From positions 48,518 to 93,977 of the forward strand of contig NZ_MUHF01000010.1 of NCBI RefSeq assembly GCF_002217435.1: a DNA stretch of 45,460 nt, given 5' to 3'. This DNA comes from Flavobacterium reichenbachii. GTDB lineage: Bacteria; Bacteroidota; Bacteroidia; Flavobacteriales; Flavobacteriaceae. Positions 9,121-18,413 of this stretch are shown in pieces. How positions within the stretch are numbered: position 1 is the stretch's first letter; the number at the start of each line of letters is the position of its first letter. The notes under the pieces are model-generated. The model saw only the letters and a list, made by a program, of their open reading frames with translations. It was not told the DNA's origin and did not search any database. The position numbers were made by a program, and so were the translations under genes.

Positions 9121-9714
9121 TTATCTGTTCCATATCGGACTATCTATAATCATCGGAATTACAACTCCTATAATAAAAGCTGACATTACAAGTGCCCAAT
9201 CGCGTTTTGAAAAGCGAAATACTGTTTGTACAATATAGGATATAATCAGGGCAATAAAAACCACAACTAATTGTGCTACTTCGATTCCTAACGCAAATTC
9301 ACCCAAAGGTAGTAATTTTGAGGTTGCACTCCCTCCTAATATTGTCTTGAAATAATTAGAAAATCCTAATCCGTGAATAATACCAAAAAATAGTGTCACA
9401 AAAAATATCACATTTACACCATCGTTCTTCGCTGCTTTTCCTGCCGTAAACAAATGGTACAATGCGGTTATTAAGATCGTAATCGGAATTAAAAACTCTA
9501 CAATATTTACTTTCACAGCAATTATTCCAAAAACAGAAAGCAGCAGCGCCACGGTATGACCTATCGTAAAAACAGAAACCAAAAGCAAAATACGTTTCCA
9601 GTCCTTGAAGGTATAAGGTACTGTTAATGCGATTAAAAAAAGAACGTGATCGTAGGCATGAATATCTAAGACGTGCTTCAATCCTATTTGAAAATAAATC
9701 CAAAATTGTGACAT
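9121..9714 (-). CDS. HupE/UreJ-like integral membrane protein
   Basis: 197 residues with six to seven hydrophobic helices. The conserved features of the HupE/UreJ_2 family are present: HAYDHVLFLIAL near residue 20, FTIGHTVALLLS near 50, and GIIHGLGFSNY near 110. The conserved His and Asp residues in membrane segments suggest metal (nickel or cobalt) handling, but no hydrogenase or urease gene is in the window, so the substrate is open. It is the first gene of an operon with dCMP deaminase and ctpA. The ATG at 9714 fits the family start. Confidence 0.85.
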   Translation of the reverse strand: MSQFWIYFQIGLKHVLDIHAYDHVLFLIALTVPYTFKDWKRILLLVSVFTIGHTVALLLSVFGIIAVKVNIVEFLIPITILITALYHLFTAGKAAKNDGVNVIFFVTLFFGIIHGLGFSNYFKTILGGSATSKLLPLGEFALGIEVAQLVVVFIALIISYIVQTVFRFSKRDWALVMSAFIIGVVIPMIIDSPIWNR

Positions 9715-9835
9715 ATCGGTAATAGTATTAGTTGATTATGGGGTTGTAAACTTACGATTAATTTTGAAAATTAAAGAAAACCCTGTGCTAAAAACAACGC
9801 AGAAAAATAAGTTAAATTTTATGAGAAAATTAAAT

Positions 9836-9864
9836 TTGTTAAATTAAAATAAGATTTATCTTTG
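9836..9864 (+). promoter_or_regulatory. Promoter of the TerB-like gene
   Basis: TTG (9836-9838), 18 bases, then a perfect TATCTTTG (9857-9864). Predicted start near 9870, leader about 16 bases. Confidence 0.7.
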
Positions 9865-9886
9865 CTCGATAAAAAACCGATTAATT

Positions 9887-10318
9887 ATGTCATTTTCAGA
9901 ATTATTTGATAACGAATTCAAACAAAGAAATAAAGGTCATTTCTCTGCAATTGTACGTGTAGCTTTTGCTGACGGAAAAATTAATGACGAGGAGCAGTCT
10001 TTCTTAGACAAACTTGCTTCAAGATTAGAAATTTCAGAAGAAGAATACAAAGAGATCCTTACAGATCCTTGGAAACACCCAATAAACCCTCCTTATTTAT
10101 ATGCACAACGTGTTGAGCGTTTGTATGACTTAGCAAGAATGGTACACGTAGATCACCATTTAGGAGACCAGCAGGAAGTAATGCTGAAACGTATGGGATT
10201 AGCATTAGGTTTTACACCAGGAAACGTAGATTATATTGTTTCTAAAGCTTTAAACTTAGTAGATAAAAAAGTAGATTTAGATACTTTTTCATTCGAAATG
10301 GAAAATATGAATAAATAA
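9887..10318 (+). CDS. TerB-like tellurite-resistance-type protein
   Basis: 143 residues, all helical and acidic, with no signal peptide. The segment VRVAFADGKINDEEQSFLDK (residues 24-43) is the TerB/DjlA-type motif with acidic residues that bind metal in this fold. A second copy of the pattern follows around VHVDHHLGDQQEVMLKRMG. Family members are stress- or membrane-associated; the role here is unknown and there are no other ter genes nearby. It is monocistronic, with its own promoter and terminator. Confidence 0.8.
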   Translation: MSFSELFDNEFKQRNKGHFSAIVRVAFADGKINDEEQSFLDKLASRLEISEEEYKEILTDPWKHPINPPYLYAQRVERLYDLARMVHVDHHLGDQQEVMLKRMGLALGFTPGNVDYIVSKALNLVDKKVDLDTFSFEMENMNK

Positions 10319-10345
10319 TATTTTAGTCTTTACTAGATAAAAAAC

Positions 10346-10380
10346 AAACCCGATAAGTTAAGCTTATCGGGTTTTATTTT
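10346..10380. terminator. Bidirectional terminator between the TerB-like gene and fbp
   Basis: A perfect 12-bp stem, AAACCCGATAAG and CTTATCGGGTTT, with a TTAAG loop. T runs follow on the plus strand and A runs precede it, so it can stop transcription of both convergent genes. Confidence 0.85.
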
Positions 10381-11387
10381 TATAGGGCTTCTGCCATAAA
10401 CTGCTCTGCCTTTTCTACCATATTATGACTTCCGCAGAAAAAAGGAACTCTTTCGTGAAGCTCTGTCGGCTGGATTTCCATAATTCTTCCAAAACCGTCT
10501 GTTGCTTTTCCTCCCGCCTGCTCTGCAATAAAAGCCATTGGATTGCATTCATATAACAATCTTAATTTCCCTTTTGGTGCTTTAGAACTTGTTGGGTAAA
10601 TATAGACGCCGCCTTTAATCATATTTCGATGAAAATCGGCAACCAAACTTCCTATATATCTGGATGTGTAAGGTCTGTCTTCTTCTTCTCGCTGACAATA
10701 TTTAATATAATTTTTTACGCCTTGCGGAAAATGAACATAATTTCCTTCGTTGACAGAATAAATATGTCCGTCTTTTGGAAATTGCATATTCGGATGCGAA
10801 AGATAAAATGTACCAATCGCCGGATTTAGCGTAAAACCATTTACACCATGTCCGGTTGTATAAACCAGCATTGTTGATGTACCATAAATTACATAGCCTG
10901 CTGCTACCTGATTGATTCCCGGTTGTAAAAAATCCTCGCTTGTTACCGGAGTTCCTATTGGAGTTATTCTTCTAAAAACAGAAAAAATAGTTCCCACAGA
11001 AACATTTACATCAATATTTGAAGATCCGTCAAGCGGATCCATTAAGATTACGTACTTATTATTATGACAGTTGTCGCTCCCCTGAACTGTTATAAAATCG
11101 TCGTTTTCTTCTGAAGCAATACCACAGACAATCTCACGGTTTATTAACGTCTGAATAAATACTTCGTTTGCATAAACATCTAGTTTCTGCTGGTCTTCAC
11201 CTTGAATGTTTTGTTCGCCTGCTGCACCGATAATATCGACGAGTCCGGCTTTGTTTACTTTATAGTTTACGACTTTTGCCGCCAAACGTATAGAGTTGAT
11301 AATTCGGGAAAGCTCCCCCGACGAATACTGAAATGCTTTTTGGTTCTCAATAATAAACTCTCCCAGTGTTTTATTGCGTTCTTCCAT
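10380..11387 (-). CDS. fbp: Class 1 fructose-1,6-bisphosphatase
   Basis: Gluconeogenic enzyme that hydrolyses fructose 1,6-bisphosphate to fructose 6-phosphate. 335 residues, the normal length. It has the metal-binding motif [10 protein letters not shown] near residue 116, the ASEEND acidic site near 90, and sugar-phosphate-binding elements [16 protein letters not shown] and [15 protein letters not shown]. It is transcribed alone and convergent with the TerB-like gene. A -7-like GATATTTG lies on the minus strand at 11420-11427. Confidence 0.96.
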   Translation of the reverse strand: MEERNKTLGEFIIENQKAFQYSSGELSRIINSIRLAAKVVNYKVNKAGLVDIIGAAGEQNIQGEDQQKLDVYANEVFIQTLINREIVCGIASEENDDFITVQGSDNCHNNKYVILMDPLDGSSNIDVNVSVGTIFSVFRRITPIGTPVTSEDFLQPGINQVAAGYVIYGTSTMLVYTTGHGVNGFTLNPAIGTFYLSHPNMQFPKDGHIYSVNEGNYVHFPQGVKNYIKYCQREEEDRPYTSRYIGSLVADFHRNMIKGGVYIYPTSSKAPKGKLRLLYECNPMAFIAEQAGGKATDGFGRIMEIQPTELHERVPFFCGSHNMVEKAEQFMAEAL

Positions 11388-11459
11388 TGCTATATCGTTA
11401 TAGTTTTAATTTAAAGTCACAAATATCGCTTATTTTGTGAGAATGGTTTAAAAATTATT

Positions 11460-11487
11460 TTGTTAGTTTGCTACTATTGTATATTTG
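11460..11487 (+). promoter_or_regulatory. Promoter of the GNAT acetyltransferase gene
   Basis: TTG (11460-11462), 17 bases, then a perfect TATATTTG (11480-11487). The predicted leader is about 65 bases, longer than others in the window. Confidence 0.65.
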
Positions 11488-11558
11488 CTAATTAAAGACA
11501 GAAACTAGTATCTAAATAAATACATTTTCAGCCAATAAACGCTTAATATTAAGAATAT

Positions 11559-12047
11559 ATGAATATTAGAAAAGGAAATCCCGAAGATATGAAATCGGTT
11601 TTGGGATTAATACAGGAGCTGGCAATATTCGAAAAAGAACCCGATGCAGTTGTGATTACTGTAGACGATTTGGTGCGTGACGGATTTGGAGAAAAACCTC
11701 TTTTTCAGGTTTTTGTTGCAGAAATAGAAAATGAACTAAAAGACAAAGAAATCGTCGGAATTGCATTATACTATTATCGATATTCTACCTGGAAAGGAAA
11801 GACGATACACCTTGAAGATCTGATTGTAAAAGAAAAAATGCGCGGCACAGGTTTAGGATCTGCGCTTTATGCTGAAATCATGAAACAAGGAAAAAAAGAT
11901 AACGTTCGAAGAGTAGAATGGAATGTTTTAGCATGGAACACACCGGCAGTTAATTTTTACAAAAATTCTGGCGCAAGAATTCTGGAAGACTGGCAAGTTG
12001 TTCAAATGGATGAAGCAGGAGTTAATTCGTTCTTGGAAAAATTATAA
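11559..12047 (+). CDS. GNAT family N-acetyltransferase
   Basis: 162 residues covering one complete GNAT fold. Acetyl-CoA binding is shown by LIVKEKMRGTGLGSALYAEI (residues 88-107), the R/Q-x-x-G-x-G/A loop. The C-terminal part (WNTPAVNFYKNSGARIL) and the N-terminal DMKSVLGLIQELAIFEKEPD resemble the spermidine/spermine or thialysine acetyltransferase branch. The substrate cannot be fixed from sequence. It stands between fbp and aspartate kinase. Confidence 0.85.
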   Translation: MNIRKGNPEDMKSVLGLIQELAIFEKEPDAVVITVDDLVRDGFGEKPLFQVFVAEIENELKDKEIVGIALYYYRYSTWKGKTIHLEDLIVKEKMRGTGLGSALYAEIMKQGKKDNVRRVEWNVLAWNTPAVNFYKNSGARILEDWQVVQMDEAGVNSFLEKL

Positions 12048-12054
12048 AAAAAAA

Positions 12055-12140
12055 TCAGCCACGATTTGAGCGGTAGCGAACAGGCGAAGCAATTACACAA
12101 ATTAGCACGAATTAAATTAGTGGAAATTTGTACAATTCGC
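12055..12140. repeat. Fold-back intergenic repeat (ACACAAATT / CACGAATT type)
   Basis: AATTACACAAATT (12091-12103) and AATTTGTACAATT (12125-12137) are inverted copies with two mismatches, with GCACGAATT between. Related fragments occur at 41862-41890, and a similar fold-back lies at 20284-20366. These are degenerate interspersed repeats without coding potential. Confidence 0.5.
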
Positions 12141-12209
12141 GTCAAAAAACAAAATACTAGATTTCGATTTGAATCTGAAATCTAAAATCTAAAAATCTAT
12201 TAATTAAAA

Positions 12210-13469
12210 ATGAGAGTATTTAAATTTGGAGGCGCATCTGTAAAAGATGCCGATGGAATCAAAAACGTTTATGACGTTTTACAAAAAGTAGGTTACGAAG
12301 ATGTGATTTTGGTAGTTTCGGCTATGGGAAAAACTACAAATGCTCTTGAAGTTGTAATCAAAAATTATTTTGACAAATCGTCTGAGTTAAATTCTTCTGT
12401 ACAGGAAATAAAAAAATACCATAATCAAATATTATTAGATTTATTTGAGGATGAAAATCATGCAGTTTTTGGTGCTGTTACTGCTCAATTTACTGAGCTG
12501 GAATATTTTTTGGCACATAATAAATCGCCAAACTATAACTTTGTGTACGATCAGGTTGTAAGTTATGGTGAATTGATTTCGACAACGATTTTGAGTTATT
12601 TCATGAATTTCATGGGAATTCAGACGCAATGGCTTGATGTCCGCAATTTCATTAAAACAAATGCAAATTACAGAGATGCCGAAGTTGACTGGGAAACGAC
12701 ACAACAGCTAATCAGCAAAAATGTTCCAAGAAAAATATTGAACATCACACAAGGTTTTCTGGGTGCAGATGAAAATAATTTTACAACCACTTTAGGCCGT
12801 GAAGGTTCCGATTATACTGCCGGAATTTTTGCCTATTGTTTAAATGCAGAAAGTGTAACGATCTGGAAAGATGTTCCGGGAGTGATGAATGCTGACCCGC
12901 GTTATTTTGAAAATGCCAGTCTTTTAAATCAGATTTCGTATCGCGAAGCTATCGAACTGGCTTTTTACGGCGCAACGGTTATTCACCCAAAAACATTACA
13001 GCCACTTCAGAAAAAGGAAATTCCGTTGTATGTAAAATCGTTTATCAATCCTTTATTAAAAGGAACCTGCGTTTCTAAAGGTGTTGATCTTGAACCGCAA
13101 TATCCGTGTTTTATTGTAAAAAGAAACCAGCTTTTGATTTCGCTTTCTTCTATAGATTTTTCTTTTATAATGGAAGAAAACATCAGTGAGATTTTTGGCT
13201 TATTTCATGAATTTAAACTTAAAGTAAATTTAATTCAGAACTCTGCGATTAGTTTTTCTGTTTGTGTGGAAGATAAATTTGAGAATTTTAATGAATTGAA
13301 TGCTATTCTTTCGAAAAAATTCAAAGTAGATTATAACGAAAATGTAACTTTATATACCATTCGTCACTTTACAGACGATGCAGCTCAAACTGTTGAAGAA
13401 AACAAAGAAGTTTTACTAAAACAAGTAAGCCGCGAAACGATGCAGATCGTTACTAAAGAGATTAATTAA
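12210..13469 (+). CDS. lysC: Aspartate kinase (monofunctional)
   Basis: Catalyses the first step of the aspartate family pathway (lysine, threonine, methionine and diaminopimelate for cell wall). 419 residues. The kinase domain opens with FKFGGASVKDADGI (residues 4-17) and has TTLGREGSDYTAG near 195 and the nucleotide-binding VTIWKDVPGVMNADPR near 218. C-terminal residues from about 300 form the ACT-type regulatory region, divergent from the enteric enzymes. It is not fused to homoserine dehydrogenase. It is followed by a strong terminator. Confidence 0.92.
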   Translation: MRVFKFGGASVKDADGIKNVYDVLQKVGYEDVILVVSAMGKTTNALEVVIKNYFDKSSELNSSVQEIKKYHNQILLDLFEDENHAVFGAVTAQFTELEYFLAHNKSPNYNFVYDQVVSYGELISTTILSYFMNFMGIQTQWLDVRNFIKTNANYRDAEVDWETTQQLISKNVPRKILNITQGFLGADENNFTTTLGREGSDYTAGIFAYCLNAESVTIWKDVPGVMNADPRYFENASLLNQISYREAIELAFYGATVIHPKTLQPLQKKEIPLYVKSFINPLLKGTCVSKGVDLEPQYPCFIVKRNQLLISLSSIDFSFIMEENISEIFGLFHEFKLKVNLIQNSAISFSVCVEDKFENFNELNAILSKKFKVDYNENVTLYTIRHFTDDAAQTVEENKEVLLKQVSRETMQIVTKEIN

Positions 13470-13518
13470 TATTTCTTTATAAAAGGCAATTATTTTAATT
13501 CAAATATATTTTCTCAGG

Positions 13519-13548
13519 AAGGCTTCACTAATAGTGAAGCCTTTTTTA
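13519..13548. terminator. Terminator of lysC, bidirectional
   Basis: AAGGCTTCAC and GTGAAGCCTT form a perfect 10-bp stem around TAATA, followed by six T. The convergent HTH gene ends at 13546, inside the T-run, so it may share the element. Confidence 0.85.
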
Positions 13549-13899
13549 GTTTTTACCTTTATTTAGATGTTTAATTATAGTTTTAAGATCTTCCATTTGC
13601 AATTCATATGTCTTTATTATTTTTCTATAAACACTCAGCATTGCAATTTCAGTTAAACGTTCCGTGCCAATCAAATTTTCATAGGTGGATACTCCCAATT
13701 CTTTTTTAACTAACTCTTCTGGAGTAATTTCAAAAACCTGGCAGATTTTTACAAAATGACTTGCCCAAGAAGTACTTTCGCCGCGTTCCATTCTCACATA
13801 AGCAGATTGTGATATATTTAAATGATCTGCTACTTGCTCTTGCGAAAGGTTTTTTATTTTACGTAATATTTTTAAATTATTTCCTACAGTTTCATTCAT
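13546..13899 (-). CDS. XRE family helix-turn-helix regulator (paralog 1)
   Basis: 117-residue DNA-binding protein. The N-terminal HTH_3 domain (LKILRKIKNLSQEQVADHL, SQSAYVRMERGES) is followed by a short C-terminal segment likely to be a coiled coil (KIIKTYELQMEDLKTIIKHL). It is a clear paralog of the gene at 14049-14396: ISQSAY-RME-GES and the SPEELVK/TPEELVK segment are shared. The ATG at 13899 starts right at the HTH domain; the longer frame to 13926 adds nine residues. Target genes are unknown. Confidence 0.85.
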   Translation of the reverse strand: MNETVGNNLKILRKIKNLSQEQVADHLNISQSAYVRMERGESTSWASHFVKICQVFEITPEELVKKELGVSTYENLIGTERLTEIAMLSVYRKIIKTYELQMEDLKTIIKHLNKGKN

Positions 13900-14048
13900 A
13901 ATTAACGTTTTAACAAATATAAACATAAGAAATTATTTATAATAATCTGAATTTAGGCATTAAAAAACCGATTTTCGACTAAGACTTACTTCAATAAAAC
14001 TATTTTTTTTAATCATTAGAAACTGGAAAAAACAATAAATATTTCCTT

Positions 14049-14396
14049 CTACATATCCCTATACTCCTTTAAATCCTGTATCGTTTGTTTTAAATCTTTT
14101 ATACGTTCTTCATACTGCTCAATAATCTTGTCCGACAATTCCTGAACGGTATAGATTTCTGTCACTTTTTGGTGGTGATTATTTTCTTCAGGGTAATCTC
14201 GTTTTACCAATTCTTCTGGTGAGATTTTAAAAATTTCGCAGATATTCAGAATATGATTTGCCCAGGAATGACTTTCGCCACTTTCCATTCTGGCATAAGC
14301 AGACTGAGATATATCAAGAAAACCAGCCATTTCTTCTTGAGACAAATTACTGTTTTTTCTAAGTTTTTTAAGTTTATTACCTATAAGGACATTCAT
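14049..14396 (-). CDS. XRE family helix-turn-helix regulator (paralog 2)
   Basis: 115 residues with the same architecture as the gene at 13546-13899: HTH_3 domain (LKKLRKNSNLSQEEMAGFL) and a C-terminal coiled-coil-like segment (IIEQYEERIKDLKQTI). The pair are same-strand tandem duplicates 149 bases apart. The region upstream contains a GGGTA-AAAA-TACCC inverted repeat (14480-14493) that could be an operator shared with the divergent DUF5808 gene. Confidence 0.85.
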   Translation of the reverse strand: MNVLIGNKLKKLRKNSNLSQEEMAGFLDISQSAYARMESGESHSWANHILNICEIFKISPEELVKRDYPEENNHHQKVTEIYTVQELSDKIIEQYEERIKDLKQTIQDLKEYRDM

Positions 14397-14479
14397 ATAC
14401 GATTCAGTTTTTACTTACATAAGTATAGAGGACAATATTAGAAATTAATACTCATTAAAATCAAAAAAATAATTAAAAC

Positions 14480-14493
14480 GGGTAAAAATACCC
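14480..14493. promoter_or_regulatory. Small inverted repeat in the HTH/DUF5808 divergent spacer
   Basis: GGGTA and TACCC around AAAA, the only GC-rich symmetric site in this 196-base AT-rich spacer. Possible operator for the adjacent XRE regulator; no experimental parallel known to me. Confidence 0.3.
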
Positions 14494-14592
14494 TGACAAA
14501 GAATAAATTGTTTTCTTACAAAAGCTTAATTTTGAGTATAGTTTAATTATCTTTATAAAACTGAATATCCAAATAATTTAATTTCTGAAATT

Positions 14593-14823
14593 ATGGGAAT
14601 ACACAATAATCCTAGTGAAGAAACTAAAAATCGATGGCATAAAGACCCAAACAATTGGAAATGGGGCATTTTTTATTATAATCCGGAAGACTATCGAATT
14701 TTCCCTCCCAAAAGAATTAAACAACTCGGATGGACAATTAACTTCGCAAATCCTAATTCGCTTTTTATGATTTTTGTTTTAATTGCTGTAATTTTCATTT
14801 TAGGAAAATTAACAAACCCATAA
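14593..14823 (+). CDS. DUF5808 domain small membrane protein
   Basis: 76 residues. The N-terminal part (NNWKWGIFYYNPEDYRIFPP, then KRIKQLGWTINFANPNS) matches the DUF5808 pattern, in which a W-x-W-G-x-F-Y-x-N-P-x-D core and a G-W-T-x-N-F motif are diagnostic. A single C-terminal transmembrane helix (FMIFVLIAVIFILGKL) anchors it. In other bacteria the domain accompanies membrane proteins, often in regulation-rich neighbourhoods. Here it is divergent from two XRE regulators. Function unknown. Confidence 0.8.
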   Translation: MGIHNNPSEETKNRWHKDPNNWKWGIFYYNPEDYRIFPPKRIKQLGWTINFANPNSLFMIFVLIAVIFILGKLTNP

Positions 14824-14888
14824 TACAACTTACTTTAATCATTGTTCAAACCATCTTACCTGTCTTATAATTTACCAATTATAAATAC

Positions 14889-14896
14889 TACTTTTG
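14889..14896 (+). promoter_or_regulatory. -7 element for the 1143-residue protein gene
   Basis: TACTTTTG fits TAnnTTTG. No TTG is found at the right distance, so the promoter is weak or needs an activator. It implies a leader of about 16 bases. Confidence 0.45.
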
Positions 14897-14918
14897 GCTT
14901 TTTAGAGTTAAAGTATTT

Positions 14919-17900
14919 ATGTTGAAAAAATTACTGTTTCCTGCGGTGTTTCTCTTCTGTTCTGGTCTTTTTGCTCAGGAAACAGAATCGTCGTACAAAA
15001 CAAAAAAAGTAATTATCACCAAAGACACTATACGTCTGGAAGAATTTAGTATTAATTCGAGTTTTTTTCAAATTCTGAATACTAAAAACGAAGCCATAGA
15101 CACTTCTTTTTATAAAATTGATTTCAAAAAAGGAACTTTACTTCTCAAAGAAAATCTTACTATTACTTCTGATACTTTAATTGTAAATTATTTAAAATAT
15201 CCTGATTTTCTAACCAAAGAATATGGCCTCTACAAATCTAATCAGGTTGTGAGTAATGATGCCGGAACTGAAAAGTTGTATAAAATCGAAAATACTAATA
15301 TAAAAAAAACCACACCTTTTGACGGTTTAACGACTTCTGGAAGTATTACACGCGGCGTTACTGTGGGAAATAATCAAAACACGGTTTTAAATTCTAATTT
15401 AGACTTACAAATTACCGGAAAAATATCCGACAAGATAAGCTTGAGAGCTTCACTTCAAGACAATAATATTCCGCTGCAAAATGGGGGTTACTCTCAAAAA
15501 CTAGATCAGTTTGATAATATATTTATGGAACTTTTCAGCAATGAATGGAACATTCGCGCAGGCGATGTATTTCTGGAAAACAGAAAAACGCAATTTTTAC
15601 GGTTTAATAAAAAAGTGCAGGGTCTGTCGACAAATTTTGACATAGATACAGAAACCAGCAAAACTAATATTTTTGCCTCGGTTGCTTTTGTAAAAGGCCA
15701 GTATGCCAAAAGTACTTTTATTGGTCAGGAAGGAAATCAGGGTCCGTACAAATTAAAAGGCCAGAATGGTGAATTGTATGTATTGGTGATTTCGGGTTCT
15801 GAGCGCGTTTACGTAAATGGTGTTTTGCTGAAACGAGGCGAAAACAACGATTATGTTATTGATTATAATGCTGGCGAAATTGTTTTTACTTCCCTTTTTA
15901 CTATAACTTCAGAAATGAGGATTAACGTTGAATATCAATATTCTGAACGAAATTATAATCGACTGGTAACTTACGCCGGTGCCTCGCATGAAAACAAAAA
16001 CTGGAGTTTTGGGGGTTATATTTATTCTGAAAATGATTTAAAAAACCAGCCTTTACAGCAAAATCTTTCTACAGAACAAGTTCAGATTTTAGGTCAGGCA
16101 GGAGATAATCCGAATTTAATGACTGCACCATCTGCTTACGAAGATACTTATGCAGAGAATAAAATTCTGTACAGAAAAACAATTGTTAACGGAATTGAAG
16201 TTTACGAATATTCTAATAATCCGGCCGATGTTTTGTATAATGTAAAGTTTAGTCTGGCGGGAAATAATCTGGGAAACTACACCATACAAAACAACAATTC
16301 TGTAGAACGTATCTATCAATATGCGCCACCGGTAAATGGTGTTTTACAAGGAAATTACGAACCAATTGTAAAACTTGCTGCTCCGATAAAACTACAGGTG
16401 GCGACTTTTTTAGGAAAATATAATCCTGACGAAAAAACTTTAATAGATGTTGAACTTGCGGTGAGCAACAATGACCTTAATTTGTTTTCTGGAATTGACG
16501 ATTCTGATAATAAAGGAATTGCTTTGAAAACAAATATTAAAAAACGCCTTTTTACAAGAGATTGGACTTTGGATGTTTTCTCTAATTATCAATTTGTTCA
16601 GGAAAATTTTAGATCTGTAGAACGTTTGTATAATATCGAATTCAATCGGGATTGGAATTTGAATTCTACTCTTCTGGGCAATCAAAGCCTTTTGGTAACG
16701 GGACTGAATTTTGATTTATTTGCAAAAAAGACTTCTACCAATATTGGATTATTTACGTATCAGTTTGAGAAATTAGATTTTACAGAAAGTTATTCGGGAT
16801 CCAGACATACGACATCGGCGCTTTTTAAACTAAAAAACTGGACAATAGAAAATCAGGGAAGTTTTTTAAATTCTGATGCAACAGTTTCTACTTCTAAATT
16901 TATTCGAAATCAAACGAGAACCAAATATCATTTTGGCAAAAACTGGATTGGCGCAAGTCTGCAGATTGAAGACAATCAGGAGAAAGATAAAATAACCAAT
17001 CAGTTTTCGGCTTTAAGCCAACGATTTACAGAATATGGATCTTTTTTAGGACGCGGCGACAGTACCAAAGTTTATGTAGAATTAGGATTTTTGCGTCGTC
17101 GTAATGACAGTCTTCAAAACGGATTATTACAGCATGTAAACAATTCACAGACTTATTATTTAAGATCAAAACTGATTCAGAATAAAAAAACAGATCTGGC
17201 TGTTTATGCCAGCTACAGGACTTTGGATTTCGTAGATGTTTCACGAAAAAAAGAGCCTTCTTTAAATTCCAGGATTTTATACAATGACCGTTTTTTTAAT
17301 CAATTAATGCAAATTAGCAGTGCTTACGAAACGAGTTCAGGAACTATTGCACAACAAGAATTTACGTATATTGAAGTTCCGACGGGACAAGGAGTTTATA
17401 CCTGGAATGATTACAACAGCAACGGTATTCAGGAACTGGAAGAGTTTGAAATTGCCGCATTTCCTGATCAGGCAAAATATGTTAGAATATTTCTGCCAAA
17501 TCAGATTTATATTAAGACCAATCAAAATAAATTTTCGCAGTCTGTTACAATCAATCCGCTGCAATGGCAGAACGATCAGGGGTTTAAAAAATTGTTGTCT
17601 TATTTTTATAATCAGACATCGTTTATTATGGACCGAAAAGTAAAAAGCAGCGGCGAACGTTTAGAGTTAAATCCCTTTGATTCTTCTGAACAAAATATAT
17701 TAGGATTAAATTCCAGCTTTAGAAATAGTTTATACTATAATAGAGGGAAACAAAAACATTCTGTAACTTATTCTTATTTAATAAATAAAGGAAAAAGTCT
17801 GCTTTCTATAGGCTCGCAGGATGTAAGAAACAATTCGCATCAATTGCAGTATACGCATTTATATCAAAAAAGCTGGCTGTTTAATTTCTTCACTAAAACG

Positions 17901-18350
17901 ATTAAAACAACATTGGTTTCGGAAGATTTTGTTGAAAAAAACTATGATTTGACGGGTTATCAAATAGCACCAAAAATCAGTTATTTATTTTCAAAAAACA
18001 CAAGTTTAGATTTCTTTTATGAATTACAGAATAAAGAAAATCAAATCGGAAATTTGGAGACTTTAGTACAAAACAGGATCGGAACTTCTTTTTCGTTTGC
18101 CGGCGAAAGAAAAATAACAGTAAATGGAGAGTTTTCTTTTTATGAAAATAAATTTACAGGAAATGAATTTTCTTCTGTAGGTTTTCAAATGTTGGAAGGG
18201 CTTCAGGCTGGATCTAACTTAGTTTGGAAACTGCTTCTGCAGAAGAATATAACGCAGTTTTTAGATGTCAATTTAAACTACCAAGGCCGTAAAAGCGAGA
18301 CCGGATCAACGGTTCATACCGGAAATGTACAGCTTCGTGCTTATTTTTAA
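14919..18350 (+). CDS. Large secreted, probable outer-membrane beta-barrel protein, function unknown
   Basis: 1143 residues. A type I signal peptide (MLKKLLFPAVFLFCSGLFAQ) is cut before ETESS. The mature protein is rich in aromatic, Asn, Gln and Ser residues with strongly alternating beta patterns. The last 350 residues consist of repeated amphipathic strands ending in LRAYF, typical of an outer-membrane barrel with a terminal aromatic. A conserved-looking block is GSITRGVTVGNNQNTVLNSN (near 142-161), and another is YTWNDYNSNGIQELEEFEIA (near 826-845), a Ca-binding-like DxNxNGxxE loop. I do not recognise a named family. It shares the general style of very large Bacteroidota outer-membrane proteins. 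A downstream secreted Lys/Ala-rich protein starts 64 bases later and may be co-expressed. Confidence 0.75.
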   Translation: MLKKLLFPAVFLFCSGLFAQETESSYKTKKVIITKDTIRLEEFSINSSFFQILNTKNEAIDTSFYKIDFKKGTLLLKENLTITSDTLIVNYLKYPDFLTKEYGLYKSNQVVSNDAGTEKLYKIENTNIKKTTPFDGLTTSGSITRGVTVGNNQNTVLNSNLDLQITGKISDKISLRASLQDNNIPLQNGGYSQKLDQFDNIFMELFSNEWNIRAGDVFLENRKTQFLRFNKKVQGLSTNFDIDTETSKTNIFASVAFVKGQYAKSTFIGQEGNQGPYKLKGQNGELYVLVISGSERVYVNGVLLKRGENNDYVIDYNAGEIVFTSLFTITSEMRINVEYQYSERNYNRLVTYAGASHENKNWSFGGYIYSENDLKNQPLQQNLSTEQVQILGQAGDNPNLMTAPSAYEDTYAENKILYRKTIVNGIEVYEYSNNPADVLYNVKFSLAGNNLGNYTIQNNNSVERIYQYAPPVNGVLQGNYEPIVKLAAPIKLQVATFLGKYNPDEKTLIDVELAVSNNDLNLFSGIDDSDNKGIALKTNIKKRLFTRDWTLDVFSNYQFVQENFRSVERLYNIEFNRDWNLNSTLLGNQSLLVTGLNFDLFAKKTSTNIGLFTYQFEKLDFTESYSGSRHTTSALFKLKNWTIENQGSFLNSDATVSTSKFIRNQTRTKYHFGKNWIGASLQIEDNQEKDKITNQFSALSQRFTEYGSFLGRGDSTKVYVELGFLRRRNDSLQNGLLQHVNNSQTYYLRSKLIQNKKTDLAVYASYRTLDFVDVSRKKEPSLNSRILYNDRFFNQLMQISSAYETSSGTIAQQEFTYIEVPTGQGVYTWNDYNSNGIQELEEFEIAAFPDQAKYVRIFLPNQIYIKTNQNKFSQSVTINPLQWQNDQGFKKLLSYFYNQTSFIMDRKVKSSGERLELNPFDSSEQNILGLNSSFRNSLYYNRGKQKHSVTYSYLINKGKSLLSIGSQDVRNNSHQLQYTHLYQKSWLFNFFTKTIKTTLVSEDFVEKNYDLTGYQIAPKISYLFSKNTSLDFFYELQNKENQIGNLETLVQNRIGTSFSFAGERKITVNGEFSFYENKFTGNEFSSVGFQMLEGLQAGSNLVWKLLLQKNITQFLDVNLNYQGRKSETGSTVHTGNVQLRAYF

Positions 18351-18413
18351 TGCTTTGCGATAAACGTACCAATAAATTGCTTAATTTTAATTGAAATTTA
18401 AACTTTTAACCAC

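Noticed and set aside
9887..10318. Part of a tellurite-resistance operon
   Set aside because: No terC, terD, terZ or other ter genes are nearby; the gene is monocistronic.
13546..14396. Antitoxins of a toxin-antitoxin module or phage repressors
   Set aside because: No toxin-like partner overlaps or abuts either gene, and no phage genes are present.
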